Part shown: positions 7,091 to 14,630 of the stretch, piece by piece
Numbering within the stretch: position 1 is the stretch's first letter
Layout of the letters: the number at the start of each line of letters is the position of its first letter
DNA from: Pseudomonadota bacterium
GTDB lineage: Bacteria; Pseudomonadota; Gammaproteobacteria; JAKBBU01
NCBI GenBank assembly: GCA_021808365.1
Contig: JAKBBU010000022.1
Coordinates: 1 to 32,446, forward strand
Length of the DNA: 32,446 nt
Reading direction: 5' to 3'
Translations under genes and position numbers: made by a program
The notes under the pieces: generated by a model
The model's input: only the letters and a program-made list of their open reading frames with translations
Databases searched by the model: none
What the model was told of the DNA's origin: nothing

Positions 7091-8518
7091 TTGCGCACAC
7101 TCCATTGGTTTCGCAATGATTTACGGATCACCGATAATACAGCCCTTTATCATGCTTCTCATCAAGCTCGAGAAGGTTGTTTAGCTGTCTATATTATTAC
7201 CCCTAAAACGTGGATTGAACACAATGTGGCGGCTTGCCGTGTTGATTTTATTTTACATGGATTAAGACAGCTTAAAGTGGGTCTCAATAAATTTAATATT
7301 CCCTTTTTAATTTTAAATGCGCCTTCGTTTTCAGATATTCCTCAATTACTTTTAAAAATCTGTGAACAATATCAGATTGAAGTTGTCCATTTTAATCAAC
7401 AATATGAAGTTGATGAAATTGCATGTGATAAAACAGTTGCAGCATTATTATCAGGATCGCAGATCGTGATTCGAGCACATCATGATCAAACGATCATTGC
7501 CCCTCAAGTGATTCGTACACAAAAACAAGAAGCATTTACAATTTTTACACCCTTTAAAAAGGCATGGATCAAACATTACCAAGAACACCCAGTAACCTTA
7601 TTACCTCAACCTAAGCGCCAATCAAAACCAATTATTCTCATTGAAAAACTTGAGGTTTTGAGTCATGTCCAAGGTTTTGATTCACTCATTGATCCAGAGC
7701 TATGGCCTGCAGGCGAGCAGGCGGCGATGGAAAGGTTGGTTTATTTTACTGATCATATTCTTGTACATTATAAAGAATGGCGAGATTTCCCTGCGATCGA
7801 TGGTACGAGTCGACTATCGCCCTATTTAGCCTGCGGAATGATTTCTGCTCGCCAATGTTTACAAGCCGCATTGGTCTTTAACAACGGATTGCTCGATCAA
7901 GGGCATGAAGGTGCAGCTACGTGGATCAGTGAATTAATTTGGCGGGAATTTTATAAAACGATCTTGGTGGACTTTCCACGCGTGTGTCGGTACCGCCCTT
8001 TCAAATTAAATACAGAAAAACTGATCTGGGACGATCGACCTGATCTTTTGGATGCCTGGCAGACTGGACAAACTGGTTTTCCGCTGATTGACGCAGCCAT
8101 GCGTCAATTGCAGCAAACAGGCTGGATGCACAACCGCCTACGAATGGTCGTGGCGATGTTTTTCACTAAGCAGCTCTGGCTAGATTGGCGGCTTGGCGAG
8201 CAGTTTTTCATGCAGCACTTGATCGACGGTGATTTGGCGGCCAACAATGGTGGCTGGCAATGGTGTGCCTCAACCGGCCATGATGCTGCGCCTTATTTTC
8301 GAATCTTCAATCCTATTACACAAAGCCAACGCTTTGATTCGGAAGGAATTTTTATTCGACATTACTGTCCAGAATTACGCGATCTGAATGATCACGAAAT
8401 CCATAATCCCTACGCAAGCGGTGATCTTTTTTTAAATTTTTCGGAGTATCCTCGCCCCATTGTCGATTATAAATCGACCCGTGCCCGTGCCATTGCAGCA
8501 TTTAAGGCGTTGGGATAA
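7091..8518 (+). CDS. phrB: Deoxyribodipyrimidine photolyase
   Basis: A light-driven repair enzyme for cyclobutane pyrimidine dimers, 475 residues, the usual class I length. The N-terminal antenna domain begins LHWFRNDLRITDN. The FAD domain carries YLACGMISARQC, WISELIWREFY, FPLIDAAMRQL, TGWMHNRLRM and DGDLAANNGGWQW, all diagnostic. The start is TTG 7091, placed by AGGAG (7081-7085), which overlaps the rnc stop codon, and by the family N-terminus. It follows rnc by 8 bases, so it is probably the last gene of the lepA operon. Confidence 0.95.
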   Translation: MRTLHWFRNDLRITDNTALYHASHQAREGCLAVYIITPKTWIEHNVAACRVDFILHGLRQLKVGLNKFNIPFLILNAPSFSDIPQLLLKICEQYQIEVVHFNQQYEVDEIACDKTVAALLSGSQIVIRAHHDQTIIAPQVIRTQKQEAFTIFTPFKKAWIKHYQEHPVTLLPQPKRQSKPIILIEKLEVLSHVQGFDSLIDPELWPAGEQAAMERLVYFTDHILVHYKEWRDFPAIDGTSRLSPYLACGMISARQCLQAALVFNNGLLDQGHEGAATWISELIWREFYKTILVDFPRVCRYRPFKLNTEKLIWDDRPDLLDAWQTGQTGFPLIDAAMRQLQQTGWMHNRLRMVVAMFFTKQLWLDWRLGEQFFMQHLIDGDLAANNGGWQWCASTGHDAAPYFRIFNPITQSQRFDSEGIFIRHYCPELRDLNDHEIHNPYASGDLFLNFSEYPRPIVDYKSTRARAIAAFKALG

Positions 8519-8576
8519 TGTAACCCTTACAGCATGATGGAATTTTAGAAGAAATTTTCTTAAGTTGACACCATTG

Positions 8577-8590
8577 TGTGAACGTTCACA
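8577..8590. repeat. Perfect palindrome TGTGAACGTTCACA
   Basis: A 14-base perfect dyad between the convergent phrB and lipoprotein genes. Its centre, GAACGTTC, recurs at 9480-9487 on the other side of the lipoprotein/IcmD-like gene pair. Function unknown; possibly a regulator site or chance. Confidence 0.4.
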
Positions 8591-8593
8591 AAA

Positions 8594-9037
8594 TTACATA
8601 CCTATCAGAGATAAGACAGCGAGCTTGCTATCGACCTTAAATTTAGCAGCCTGATATTGGCGCTCTGCAATAACCAACTGAGCATGGGCTAATTTTGCTT
8701 GAGAGGAAGTTTCGCCATAAGATTTTTTTGCTGCTTTGAAATTTGCTTCTGCATAAGCAAAATCTTGTTCTGTTTTTGAAAGGGCAATTTGATCGTTGAT
8801 CAAGGATGAGCCAAAAGCCTGACCATTGCTGCTGGCTTGGTTAAGCATTTGATTAACATCCAGCTGAGCTTGCGTAGCAGCTATACAAACTGGATCAGGA
8901 GGCGTTGTTGTTTTGTGTTGGCAAGATGCGAGTTCAGATTTGATTTCATCGGGGTGGAGCATAAAATACTCATAAGTCCTTGGTTTTTGGCAACCCATCA
9001 GAACAAGCGATAGAATAATTAAAAGCAATTGACGCAT
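8594..9037 (-). CDS. EexN-like lipoprotein
   Basis: A 147-residue predicted lipoprotein: hydrophobic leader with lipobox LVLMGC (C16), then TYEYFMLHPDEIKSELASC, which resembles the start of EexN-type lipoproteins (entry exclusion of conjugative type IV systems; a tyrosine/His-Pro stretch before a Cys, then a second Cys in PVCIAA). The rest (about 55-140) is Ala/Gln-rich, predicted helical or coiled coil, longer than classic EexN. I chose ATG 9037 because AAGG lies 8 bases upstream; GTG 9046 lacks a ribosome-binding site. It lies 23 bases after the IcmD-like gene and is probably co-transcribed with it. The EexN assignment rests on weak motif likeness. Confidence 0.6.
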   Translation of the reverse strand: MRQLLLIILSLVLMGCQKPRTYEYFMLHPDEIKSELASCQHKTTTPPDPVCIAATQAQLDVNQMLNQASSNGQAFGSSLINDQIALSKTEQDFAYAEANFKAAKKSYGETSSQAKLAHAQLVIAERQYQAAKFKVDSKLAVLSLIGM

Positions 9038-9060
9038 TTTTTTCACCTTGGTTTTTTTCT

Positions 9061-9378
9061 CTATGGGGTTGAGGCCGAATTTGTGGCAGACATGACTACA
9101 AGCATGGCAAAAGGAATAAGAATAAAAACAATTCCAGTGATCCAGAGCATGACAGGTTTTGTTAAACGAACTTGAGAAGGATTAACCCTATGAGCTCTAT
9201 ATTGGATCATCCCGCCTAGAATTAAACCTGCGCCGCCGACCCAGAGACAAACTTTAATGATATAGGCGAGACCATGGTAGATCGTGTTAATGTCATTTGC
9301 ATAATCTGCAAGGTCGGCAAAAACCACGGGACTGAAGTAGCAAAAGATGATGATAAAATAGGAAAGAAGCCTAAACAT
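9061..9378 (-). CDS. IcmD/DotP-like small inner-membrane protein
   Basis: A 105-residue protein with a signal peptide ending VVFA (about 1-20) and two membrane segments (about 37-55 and 74-94). The loop between them, QYRAHRVNPSQV, resembles the K/R-rich, N-P-x-Q-V loop of IcmD (DotP) and related small components of the Dot/Icm type IVB secretion system. I chose ATG 9378: AAGGA sits at ideal distance and the signal peptide begins there, whereas the frame open to 9489 adds residues of no family likeness. No other Dot/Icm genes are in the window. It could be an extra copy, part of a conjugative remnant, or another small channel-like protein. Confidence 0.6.
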   Translation of the reverse strand: MFRLLSYFIIIFCYFSPVVFADLADYANDINTIYHGLAYIIKVCLWVGGAGLILGGMIQYRAHRVNPSQVRLTKPVMLWITGIVFILIPFAMLVVMSATNSASTP

Positions 9379-9537
9379 TTTTGTGTCCTTCAAAAAAAGC
9401 CTTATGCCAATTGTAACTGATGGGCGAAGATCAAGGCAAGTTTCCAAGTTACTTTTAAGCTGAGATGATGAAGTTAAGAGAACGTTCAAGATGAGCCAAA
9501 AGTGGACGTTCCTATAAAGAAGCTGAGTAGTGACAAT

Positions 9538-9723
9538 TCATAAAGATTCAAGTTCATCAGTAGTAACAAGACGCGCCTGGCCTTCAAGCATGACAGGGAT
9601 CCCATCTGTTACAGGATAGGCTAGCCGATCAAACCGGCAGATCAATTCTTGCCTTGATTCAAGCCAAATTAATTTGCCTTTACAGTGTGGGCAAACGAGA
9701 ATGTCTAGAAGTTTTTTATTCAT
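9538..9723 (-). CDS. Trm112-family (UPF0434/YcaR) zinc-ribbon protein
   Basis: A 61-residue protein of the Trm112 family: [14 protein letters not shown] with C11 and C14, [13 protein letters not shown] with C29, and the ending [12 protein letters not shown]. In bacteria such proteins stabilise or activate methyltransferases, or accompany kdsB/lpxK in lipopolysaccharide genes. Those neighbours are absent; it stands divergent from the UDG-like gene, 16 bases apart start to start. Family is certain, the partner unknown. Confidence 0.9.
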   Translation of the reverse strand: MNKKLLDILVCPHCKGKLIWLESRQELICRFDRLAYPVTDGIPVMLEGQARLVTTDELESL

Positions 9724-9739
9724 CTAAAAGGTTCCAAAA

Positions 9740-10465
9740 ATGAGATTCAACAAAGCACCTATCGATGCTACCTGGCGACCGCTTATTGAGCAAGCGTTGA
9801 TGACATTGCCTTCTTCCTACCTTCAATGGCTCGAACATGAAAAAGATTGGTTGCCCGGGCCTTCACGTATTTTCCAGGCCTTTAGCTTACCACTTCATCG
9901 GGTCAATTATATACTCCTTGGTGAATCACCCTATCCTCGTGCTGAATCTGCAAATGGGTATGCATTTTGGGATGCGGCTGTAGGGGAAATTTGGGCTGAG
10001 CAAGGTTTGTCTAAATCTGTAAACCGAGCAACTTCTTTGCGAAACTTTATTAAAATGTTGTTAGTTGCAGAAGGCGTTTTGAAAGGTTCTCAAACGATGC
10101 CCTCCTGTATCGCAGCCCTTGATAAGCAGGCTTATGTTTCTACATTGGGCGCGCTGTTTGAGAATATGTTGGATGAAGGTATTCTTTTGCTCAATGCCAC
10201 GCTTGTTTTGAGTTCAAGAAAAGTGACAGAGGAAGTTAAAATTTGGCGCCCCTTTATGGCGAGCTTGCTTCAAGCAGTAGCGCAAAAAAAGAACAATATT
10301 AGTTTGATTCTTCTAGGAACACAGGCAAAATCGATTCGAGAGATTGCAGGATGTGAAAAATTCAGGCGAATCACGGCGGAACATCCCTACAATCTCTCCT
10401 TTATTGAGAACATAGATGTGCTAAACTTGTTCAGACCATTACGATTATTGAACAAACGTTTTTGA
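9740..10465 (+). CDS. Uracil-DNA-glycosylase-like protein with altered active site
   Basis: A 241-residue protein with the motif order of uracil-DNA glycosylase. Motif 1 is GESPYP (61-66) where UNG has GQDPYH; the middle LLLNATLVL (149-157) corresponds to UNG's LLLNTVLTV; motif 2, EHPYNLSF (214-221), stands for HPSPLS. The water-activating Asp of UNG is Ser63, so it may lack glycosylase activity or use other chemistry; the motif-2 His is kept. It could be a DNA-binding relative, an inhibitor-insensitive variant, or a diverged family. The gene is alone on its strand and is followed within a base by a long imperfect hairpin. The assignment to the superfamily is fairly secure; the function is not. 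Confidence 0.7.
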   Translation: MRFNKAPIDATWRPLIEQALMTLPSSYLQWLEHEKDWLPGPSRIFQAFSLPLHRVNYILLGESPYPRAESANGYAFWDAAVGEIWAEQGLSKSVNRATSLRNFIKMLLVAEGVLKGSQTMPSCIAALDKQAYVSTLGALFENMLDEGILLLNATLVLSSRKVTEEVKIWRPFMASLLQAVAQKKNNISLILLGTQAKSIREIAGCEKFRRITAEHPYNLSFIENIDVLNLFRPLRLLNKRF

Positions 10466-10614
10466 GAGCCTCTAGGGTTAAAAAATACCATGGCGAAAAA
10501 TGAGCGGATTGAGTGAAAATTTTTTTGAATTTGAGGCGAATAGTTAACGAGCCCAGGAAAATTTGCACCAATCTTACTTATTTTGCAGCTGGTATTTTTT
10601 AACCATACAGGCTC
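10466..10614. repeat. About 150-bp imperfect long hairpin, family 4
   Basis: The ends GAGCCT...GTTAAAAAATACCA (10466-10490) and TGGTATTTTTTAAC...AGGCTC (10590-10614) are inverted copies with a few mismatches. The inside also folds on itself: AAAATTTT-CAC-AATC on one side against AAAATTT-GCACC-AATC on the other. It looks like a decayed palindromic mobile element. It fills the gap before the response-regulator gene. Confidence 0.7.
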
Positions 10615-10646
10615 GAATATATTTTTGTTGAAAAGAGGATCGCAAC

Positions 10647-11309
10647 ATGCGAATTTTATTGGCTGAAGATGATGAACTTTTAGGAGATGGTGTTAAAATA
10701 GGATTAACTCGGAAGGGCTATGCTGTTGATTGGATGAAAAATGGCAATTCGGCTGAGCAAGCGCTCAAAAATGAAACGTTCGATATCATTGTGCTCGATA
10801 TTGGATTACCTAAGATCTCGGGGCTTGAGTTACTACGTGGGTTTCGGGGGCGTGGTGGAAAAACGCCTGTTTTGTTATTAACAGCCCGAGATACAACGGA
10901 GGATTTGGTCAAGGGGCTTGATGCAGGTGCTGATGATTACTTGACCAAGCCGTTTGACTTGAGCGAACTCTATGCGCGATTGAGGGCGTTGCAGCGCCGT
11001 TCAACAGGACAAGCAACGTCGATTATCCAATATGGTAAAATTGCGCTTGATACAACAGCCCATACGATCACACTCGATGGCGAGCTCGTGATGATCGGTC
11101 CAAAAGAATTTACATTGATCCAAAAATTATTACAAAATGCAGGGCGGGTCTTGTCGCGTGATCAGCTGGCACAAAGTCTTTATAGTTGGGATAAAGATAT
11201 CGACAGTAATGCACTCGAAGTACATATTCATAATCTTCGAAAGAAATTGGGCAGCGATCTTATTGTCACCATACGCGGTGTGGGTTATATGGTTCAGAAA
11301 CTCGAATAA
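10647..11309 (+). CDS. OmpR-family response regulator, QseB/PmrA type
   Basis: A 220-residue two-component regulator. The receiver domain (1-115) has the acidic pocket EDD (7-9), phospho-acceptor D51 in VLDIGLP and the conserved Lys in LTKPFD. The winged-helix DNA-binding domain (about 125-220) ends VTIRGVGYMV. The sequence is of the QseB/PmrA group; in Legionella and Coxiella, PmrA controls Dot/Icm genes, but I cannot say that this is that orthologue. It is paired with the kinase downstream, separated by a 108-base near-perfect hairpin. Ribosome-binding site AGAGGA precedes ATG 10647. Confidence 0.93.
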   Translation: MRILLAEDDELLGDGVKIGLTRKGYAVDWMKNGNSAEQALKNETFDIIVLDIGLPKISGLELLRGFRGRGGKTPVLLLTARDTTEDLVKGLDAGADDYLTKPFDLSELYARLRALQRRSTGQATSIIQYGKIALDTTAHTITLDGELVMIGPKEFTLIQKLLQNAGRVLSRDQLAQSLYSWDKDIDSNALEVHIHNLRKKLGSDLIVTIRGVGYMVQKLE

Positions 11310-11313
11310 TTTG

Positions 11314-11421
11314 TTTATAGCATTTCTCACTTTTAGCGAGTAATAGGAAGGCTGCGCCAATGCGTGTTGTGGCATTAGCGCAGCCTTCCTATTACTCGCT
11401 AAAAGTGAGAAATGCTATAAA
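11314..11421. repeat. 108-bp near-perfect hairpin, family 3, copy A
   Basis: Arms 11314-11357 and 11378-11421 are perfect 44-base inverted repeats; the stem then continues AATGC/GCATT around loop GTGTTGTG. The innermost 36 bases match, in opposite orientation, the hairpin at 19673-19734, while the outer arms are different. It lies within a regulator-kinase operon, three bases before the kinase Shine-Dalgarno. Confidence 0.92.
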
Positions 11422-11443
11422 CCCAGGAGGCTCAGTCTTCACA

Positions 11444-12886
11444 ATGATACGTTCGATACGTCACTTCCTACTTTTTAATCTCTTACTGAGCTTAGTCTTT
11501 GTCACCATGTTAACGGTGCTTGGGACGCTCTTACTTGAACATAAAGATATTCAACGCCACACCGATGCTGAGCTTGTTTCAATGGCACTGTTGTTTGAAA
11601 CGATGTTTTCGGCTATTTCTGATGCTGATCTAAAAAACATGCAAGTGGGTGTTAACGATTTAGCCTTTAGTTTTAAAAATTTCTCGCAATCTTCTCAGTC
11701 CATTGACCTTAATAGAGAGCTTTTGTTGCGTACAGGAAATAATCAAGCAAAACTCCCAGAAAATTTTGCTTTATTTCAATTTCAAATCTGGGATCAAAGA
11801 GGGCATTTATTACTGAAATCAAAGCAAGCGCCCACCACTCCTTTTATTAAAGCAAAAGAGGGATTTGGATTATCATCTGTTGAAAATAGGTTATGGCGTG
11901 TTTACTCGCGTACTGATCCTAAAACAGGGATCCACATTCTCGTCGCCTTAGACCACAAGGCACGTAATCACCTCGAAATGAGAATTGCAGAAGATTATAT
12001 TTTTATTGTACTTTTAACCTCACCGATTTTAGCCATTTTGATTTGGGTGATCGTTGGGCAAGGTTTAAATACTGTGATTTGTATTGCTGAGGAAGTCGGA
12101 CATCGAGCACCAGGTTATCTTGAGCCTGTGGATCTAAAGTCTGCGCCCGTTGAAATTAAACCCTTAGTCGATGAATTAAATTATTTATTCGAACGTTTAA
12201 AAGATGCATTTGAGCGTGAAAAACGGTTTGCCGGAGATGCTGCGCATGAGCTACGTACGCCCTTGGCTGCCGTAAAAACACAAACGCAATTGGCTTTGCA
12301 GTCTGATGATCTTGGCGAAAAAGAAGAAGCGATGAGGCAAGTTATCATCGGTGTCGATCGATGTACACACATTATACAGCAATTGCTCACGCTGAGTCGG
12401 ATGGTGCCGGAGGCAACACTGGAAGATTTAAAAGCATTTAATTTGGTTCAAGTCGCTCAAGAAATGGTTGCTCTTGTAGTACCGTTTGCACTGAGTAAAA
12501 AAATTGAACTCGAATTTTTTGCACCTGAACATCCTATCCTCATTGCAGGTAGCATGATTGCAATTGGGATTTTAGTGCGTAATCTTGTAGATAATGCTGT
12601 TCGTTATACCCATGAAGGTAGTAAAGTTGAAATTCATCTTGTTGAAGAGGAAGATACAGTAACCCTCAAAGTCATTGATGATGGTCCCGGCATTCCAGAA
12701 GAGCTTCGCGCACGAGTTTTTGAGCGCTTTTTTAGAATGTTAGGTACGCAAAGTTCCGGCAGTGGTTTAGGGCTTGCCATTGTTCAACAAATTGCTCGAT
12801 TACACCGTGCGGAAATCGAATTACATACACCTGCATCAGGCCAAGGCTTGGAAGTTCGTGTAATGTTTATTAAGTATAAGGAGTAA
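11444..12886 (+). CDS. Sensor histidine kinase, QseC/TctE type
   Basis: A membrane histidine kinase of 480 residues, the partner of the preceding regulator. Membrane segments are at 9-31 and about 185-205, flanking a periplasmic 2CSK_N-type domain (FQIWDQRGHLLLKS, then RLWRVYS). HisKA follows with phospho-acceptor H268 in AAHELRTPLAA, then the ATP-binding boxes NLVDNAVRY, DDGPGIPEE and GSGLGLAI. I chose ATG 11444, preceded by AGGAGG at 13 bases (rather long); a frame open from 11360 would start inside the hairpin and is not credible. The intervening hairpin could lower kinase expression relative to the regulator (inference). Confidence 0.93.
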   Translation: MIRSIRHFLLFNLLLSLVFVTMLTVLGTLLLEHKDIQRHTDAELVSMALLFETMFSAISDADLKNMQVGVNDLAFSFKNFSQSSQSIDLNRELLLRTGNNQAKLPENFALFQFQIWDQRGHLLLKSKQAPTTPFIKAKEGFGLSSVENRLWRVYSRTDPKTGIHILVALDHKARNHLEMRIAEDYIFIVLLTSPILAILIWVIVGQGLNTVICIAEEVGHRAPGYLEPVDLKSAPVEIKPLVDELNYLFERLKDAFEREKRFAGDAAHELRTPLAAVKTQTQLALQSDDLGEKEEAMRQVIIGVDRCTHIIQQLLTLSRMVPEATLEDLKAFNLVQVAQEMVALVVPFALSKKIELEFFAPEHPILIAGSMIAIGILVRNLVDNAVRYTHEGSKVEIHLVEEEDTVTLKVIDDGPGIPEELRARVFERFFRMLGTQSSGSGLGLAIVQQIARLHRAEIELHTPASGQGLEVRVMFIKYKE

Positions 12887-12888
12887 CC

Positions 12889-13443
12889 ATGTCTCAAAAA
12901 AATGTACTTGTACCCCTTGCTGACGGTACAGAAGAATTAGAATTCATTACGATCATCGATGTGTTGCGCCGAGGAGGCTTGAATGTCACCATTGCGGCGA
13001 TTGATCAATTACAGGTTAGGACTGCGCATGATGTCAGGATTGTTGCTGATGTACGTCTCCAAGATTGCGCACAATCAACGTATGATCTAATTGTACTACC
13101 TGGTGGTTTTGGAGGTGCTCAGCATTTTGCACAAAGTACACTCCTGATTAATTTACTGCGCCAACAAAAAGAAGCGGGTCGTTTCTTCGCTGCAATTTGT
13201 GCCTCGCCAGCCGTTGTTCTTGCTGCGCATGGTTTACTTGATGGCTATCGTGCAACCTCATATCCAAGTTTGATCTCTCAATTGACTGGTGCGACGGCTG
13301 TTTCAGAATCCGTTGTTGTTGATCGACACTGTATCACCAGCGCTGGGCCTGGAACCGCGATACCGTTTGCGCTCAAACTTGTCGAATTACTTTGTGGTGC
13401 TGCTGAATCTGCGCGTGTAGGGAAGGAAATGTTGGTTGGTTAA
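12889..13443 (+). CDS. DJ-1/PfpI family protein, YajL-like
   Basis: A 184-residue protein of the DJ-1 superfamily. The active-site Glu lies in ADGTEELE (E15/E16) and the nucleophilic Cys is C104 in AAICASPAVV; IVLPGGFGG (68-76) is also present. YajL and DJ-1 proteins act as oxidative-stress chaperones, glyoxalases or proposed protein deglycases. It starts two bases after the kinase stop with AAGGAG overlapping the gap, so it is co-transcribed with the two-component genes. Length and motifs fit YajL, and the residue set is complete. Confidence 0.9.
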   Translation: MSQKNVLVPLADGTEELEFITIIDVLRRGGLNVTIAAIDQLQVRTAHDVRIVADVRLQDCAQSTYDLIVLPGGFGGAQHFAQSTLLINLLRQQKEAGRFFAAICASPAVVLAAHGLLDGYRATSYPSLISQLTGATAVSESVVVDRHCITSAGPGTAIPFALKLVELLCGAAESARVGKEMLVG

Positions 13444-13495
13444 TTGTGGTTGGGGTAGCGTACTCGCGTAACCCAACCTACCCCAACCTACACAA
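13444..13495. repeat. Palindromic repeat, family 5, copy A
   Basis: Left arm 13444-13458 (TTGTGGTTGGGGTAG) pairs imperfectly with 13478-13495 around a core containing CGCGTAACCCAAC, a 13-base string also found at 18890-18902. It resembles the short GGTTGGGTTACGCG repeats scattered through many proteobacterial genomes. Confidence 0.6.
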
Positions 13496-13515
13496 GTTGA
13501 AACTTAGGTAAATTA

Positions 13516-14550
13516 ATGCCACTAGAAGCTGTATTGCCTCCTGGAAAATTACAACACGATCTGCTCCAATCCCTCTTAACAGAATTACCAGGGAAAACGT
13601 CGGAGCTGTTAATTCCACCCTTGATCGGTTGTGATGCAGCCGGTGTGCAGATTGGTAATCAGCAGATTGCAGTAACCACAGATCCCATCACGCTCGCCAG
13701 CGAACGCATCGGAACCTATAGTGTTTGTGTGAATATTAATGATGTTGCCTGTCTGGGTTGTCGTCCACGATGGTATAGCGCTTCTCTTTTATTACCTATT
13801 GGGACAACAGAAGAGCAATTGCGCGCAATTTGGCGTGATACGTGCGAGCAACTTGCAAAATATAAGATTCAATCGCTCGGCGGCCATACTGAGGTGACGG
13901 CTGCTGTGAATATGCCTGTCTTAGTGGGGCAAATGATCGGCGAAAAAATAGGTGAAACTCTGCTCGATCCCACGCAAGGTTGCCCTGGAGATCGCATTTT
14001 ATTGTGGCAATCACCGGCGATTGAAGGAACAGCCCTATTAGCCCAATTACGATATGAAGATTTAAAACACCATTTTGATCGAGACGCACTCGATCGCATG
14101 CAAAACCTGCTGGATGAACCTGGAATTTGTATTTGGCCTTTCGTCGAGCGATTGATCCCACAGGCAGGTTTAGTTGCACTTCATGATCCAACAGAAGGTG
14201 GTGTGGCCACGGCATTACACGAATTAGCGGATGCTGCTGGTTGTGGGTTGGTCGTTGATCGTCAGGCATTTCACATTTGCAAAGAAACTTTACAGTTGGC
14301 ACAATTGTTCGATCTTGATCCCCTTGGCATGTTGGCTTCAGGTTCCTTGTTGATTCTTTGTAAAGCTGAATTTGAATCGGTGATCTTGAAAAAATTTTAC
14401 GGTGAACCCTTGGTTTCAATTGGCGAATTAACAGTTGATCCCGCGCGTCTCTTGATGAATGATTCAGTTTCCACACCTCTGCCGCGTTATAGCATGGATG
14501 AAATTATTCGCGGACAAATCGCTCAAATTTCTTCCATCTTGTCAGATTAA
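13516..14550 (+). CDS. AIR-synthase-related (PurM/HypE-like) protein
   Basis: A 344-residue ATP-binding protein of the PurM/HypE/SelD superfamily, closest in pattern to stand-alone 'AIR synthase-related' HypE-like proteins: PPGKLQHDLL at the start, DAAGVQI, TTDPIT (about 54-60), VNINDVACLG (75-84), SLGGHTEV, PGDRIL, HDPTEGGVATALHELA and DPLGMLASGSLLI. It lacks the C-terminal Cys that HypE carbamoylates, and no hydrogenase genes are near. It lacks the glycine-rich Cys/Sec loop of SelD. It lies between family-5 repeats and gspD. The substrate is unknown; a role in phosphoryl transfer to a small molecule or cofactor is all that can be inferred. Confidence 0.8.
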   Translation: MPLEAVLPPGKLQHDLLQSLLTELPGKTSELLIPPLIGCDAAGVQIGNQQIAVTTDPITLASERIGTYSVCVNINDVACLGCRPRWYSASLLLPIGTTEEQLRAIWRDTCEQLAKYKIQSLGGHTEVTAAVNMPVLVGQMIGEKIGETLLDPTQGCPGDRILLWQSPAIEGTALLAQLRYEDLKHHFDRDALDRMQNLLDEPGICIWPFVERLIPQAGLVALHDPTEGGVATALHELADAAGCGLVVDRQAFHICKETLQLAQLFDLDPLGMLASGSLLILCKAEFESVILKKFYGEPLVSIGELTVDPARLLMNDSVSTPLPRYSMDEIIRGQIAQISSILSD

Positions 14551-14571
14551 AGCCATTTTTTGCCGGAATAC

Positions 14572-14599
14572 GTGACATTAGGTTGATTTATGGTATTCT
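14572..14599 (+). promoter_or_regulatory. Probable promoter of gspD
   Basis: GTGACA (14572-14577), 16 bases, TATTCT (14594-14599), 32 bases before the start codon. Inferred from boxes only. Confidence 0.45.
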
Positions 14600-14630
14600 G
14601 CGCAGACTTGTTCGTGAATGAAGAGTTTTG

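Noticed and set aside
11360-11443. Upstream extension of the sensor kinase
   Set aside because: It would start in the loop of the hairpin and translate its arm; ATG 11444 with AGGAGG upstream and a normal membrane N-terminus is better.
13796-14476. 226-residue minus-strand frame opposite the PurM/HypE-like gene
   Set aside because: Antisense to a well-supported gene and without family motifs; an open shadow frame.
13516-14550. Selenide, water dikinase (SelD)
   Set aside because: Shares the superfamily fold but lacks the SelD N-terminal Cys/Sec glycine-rich loop; motifs fit HypE-like AIR-synthase-related proteins.
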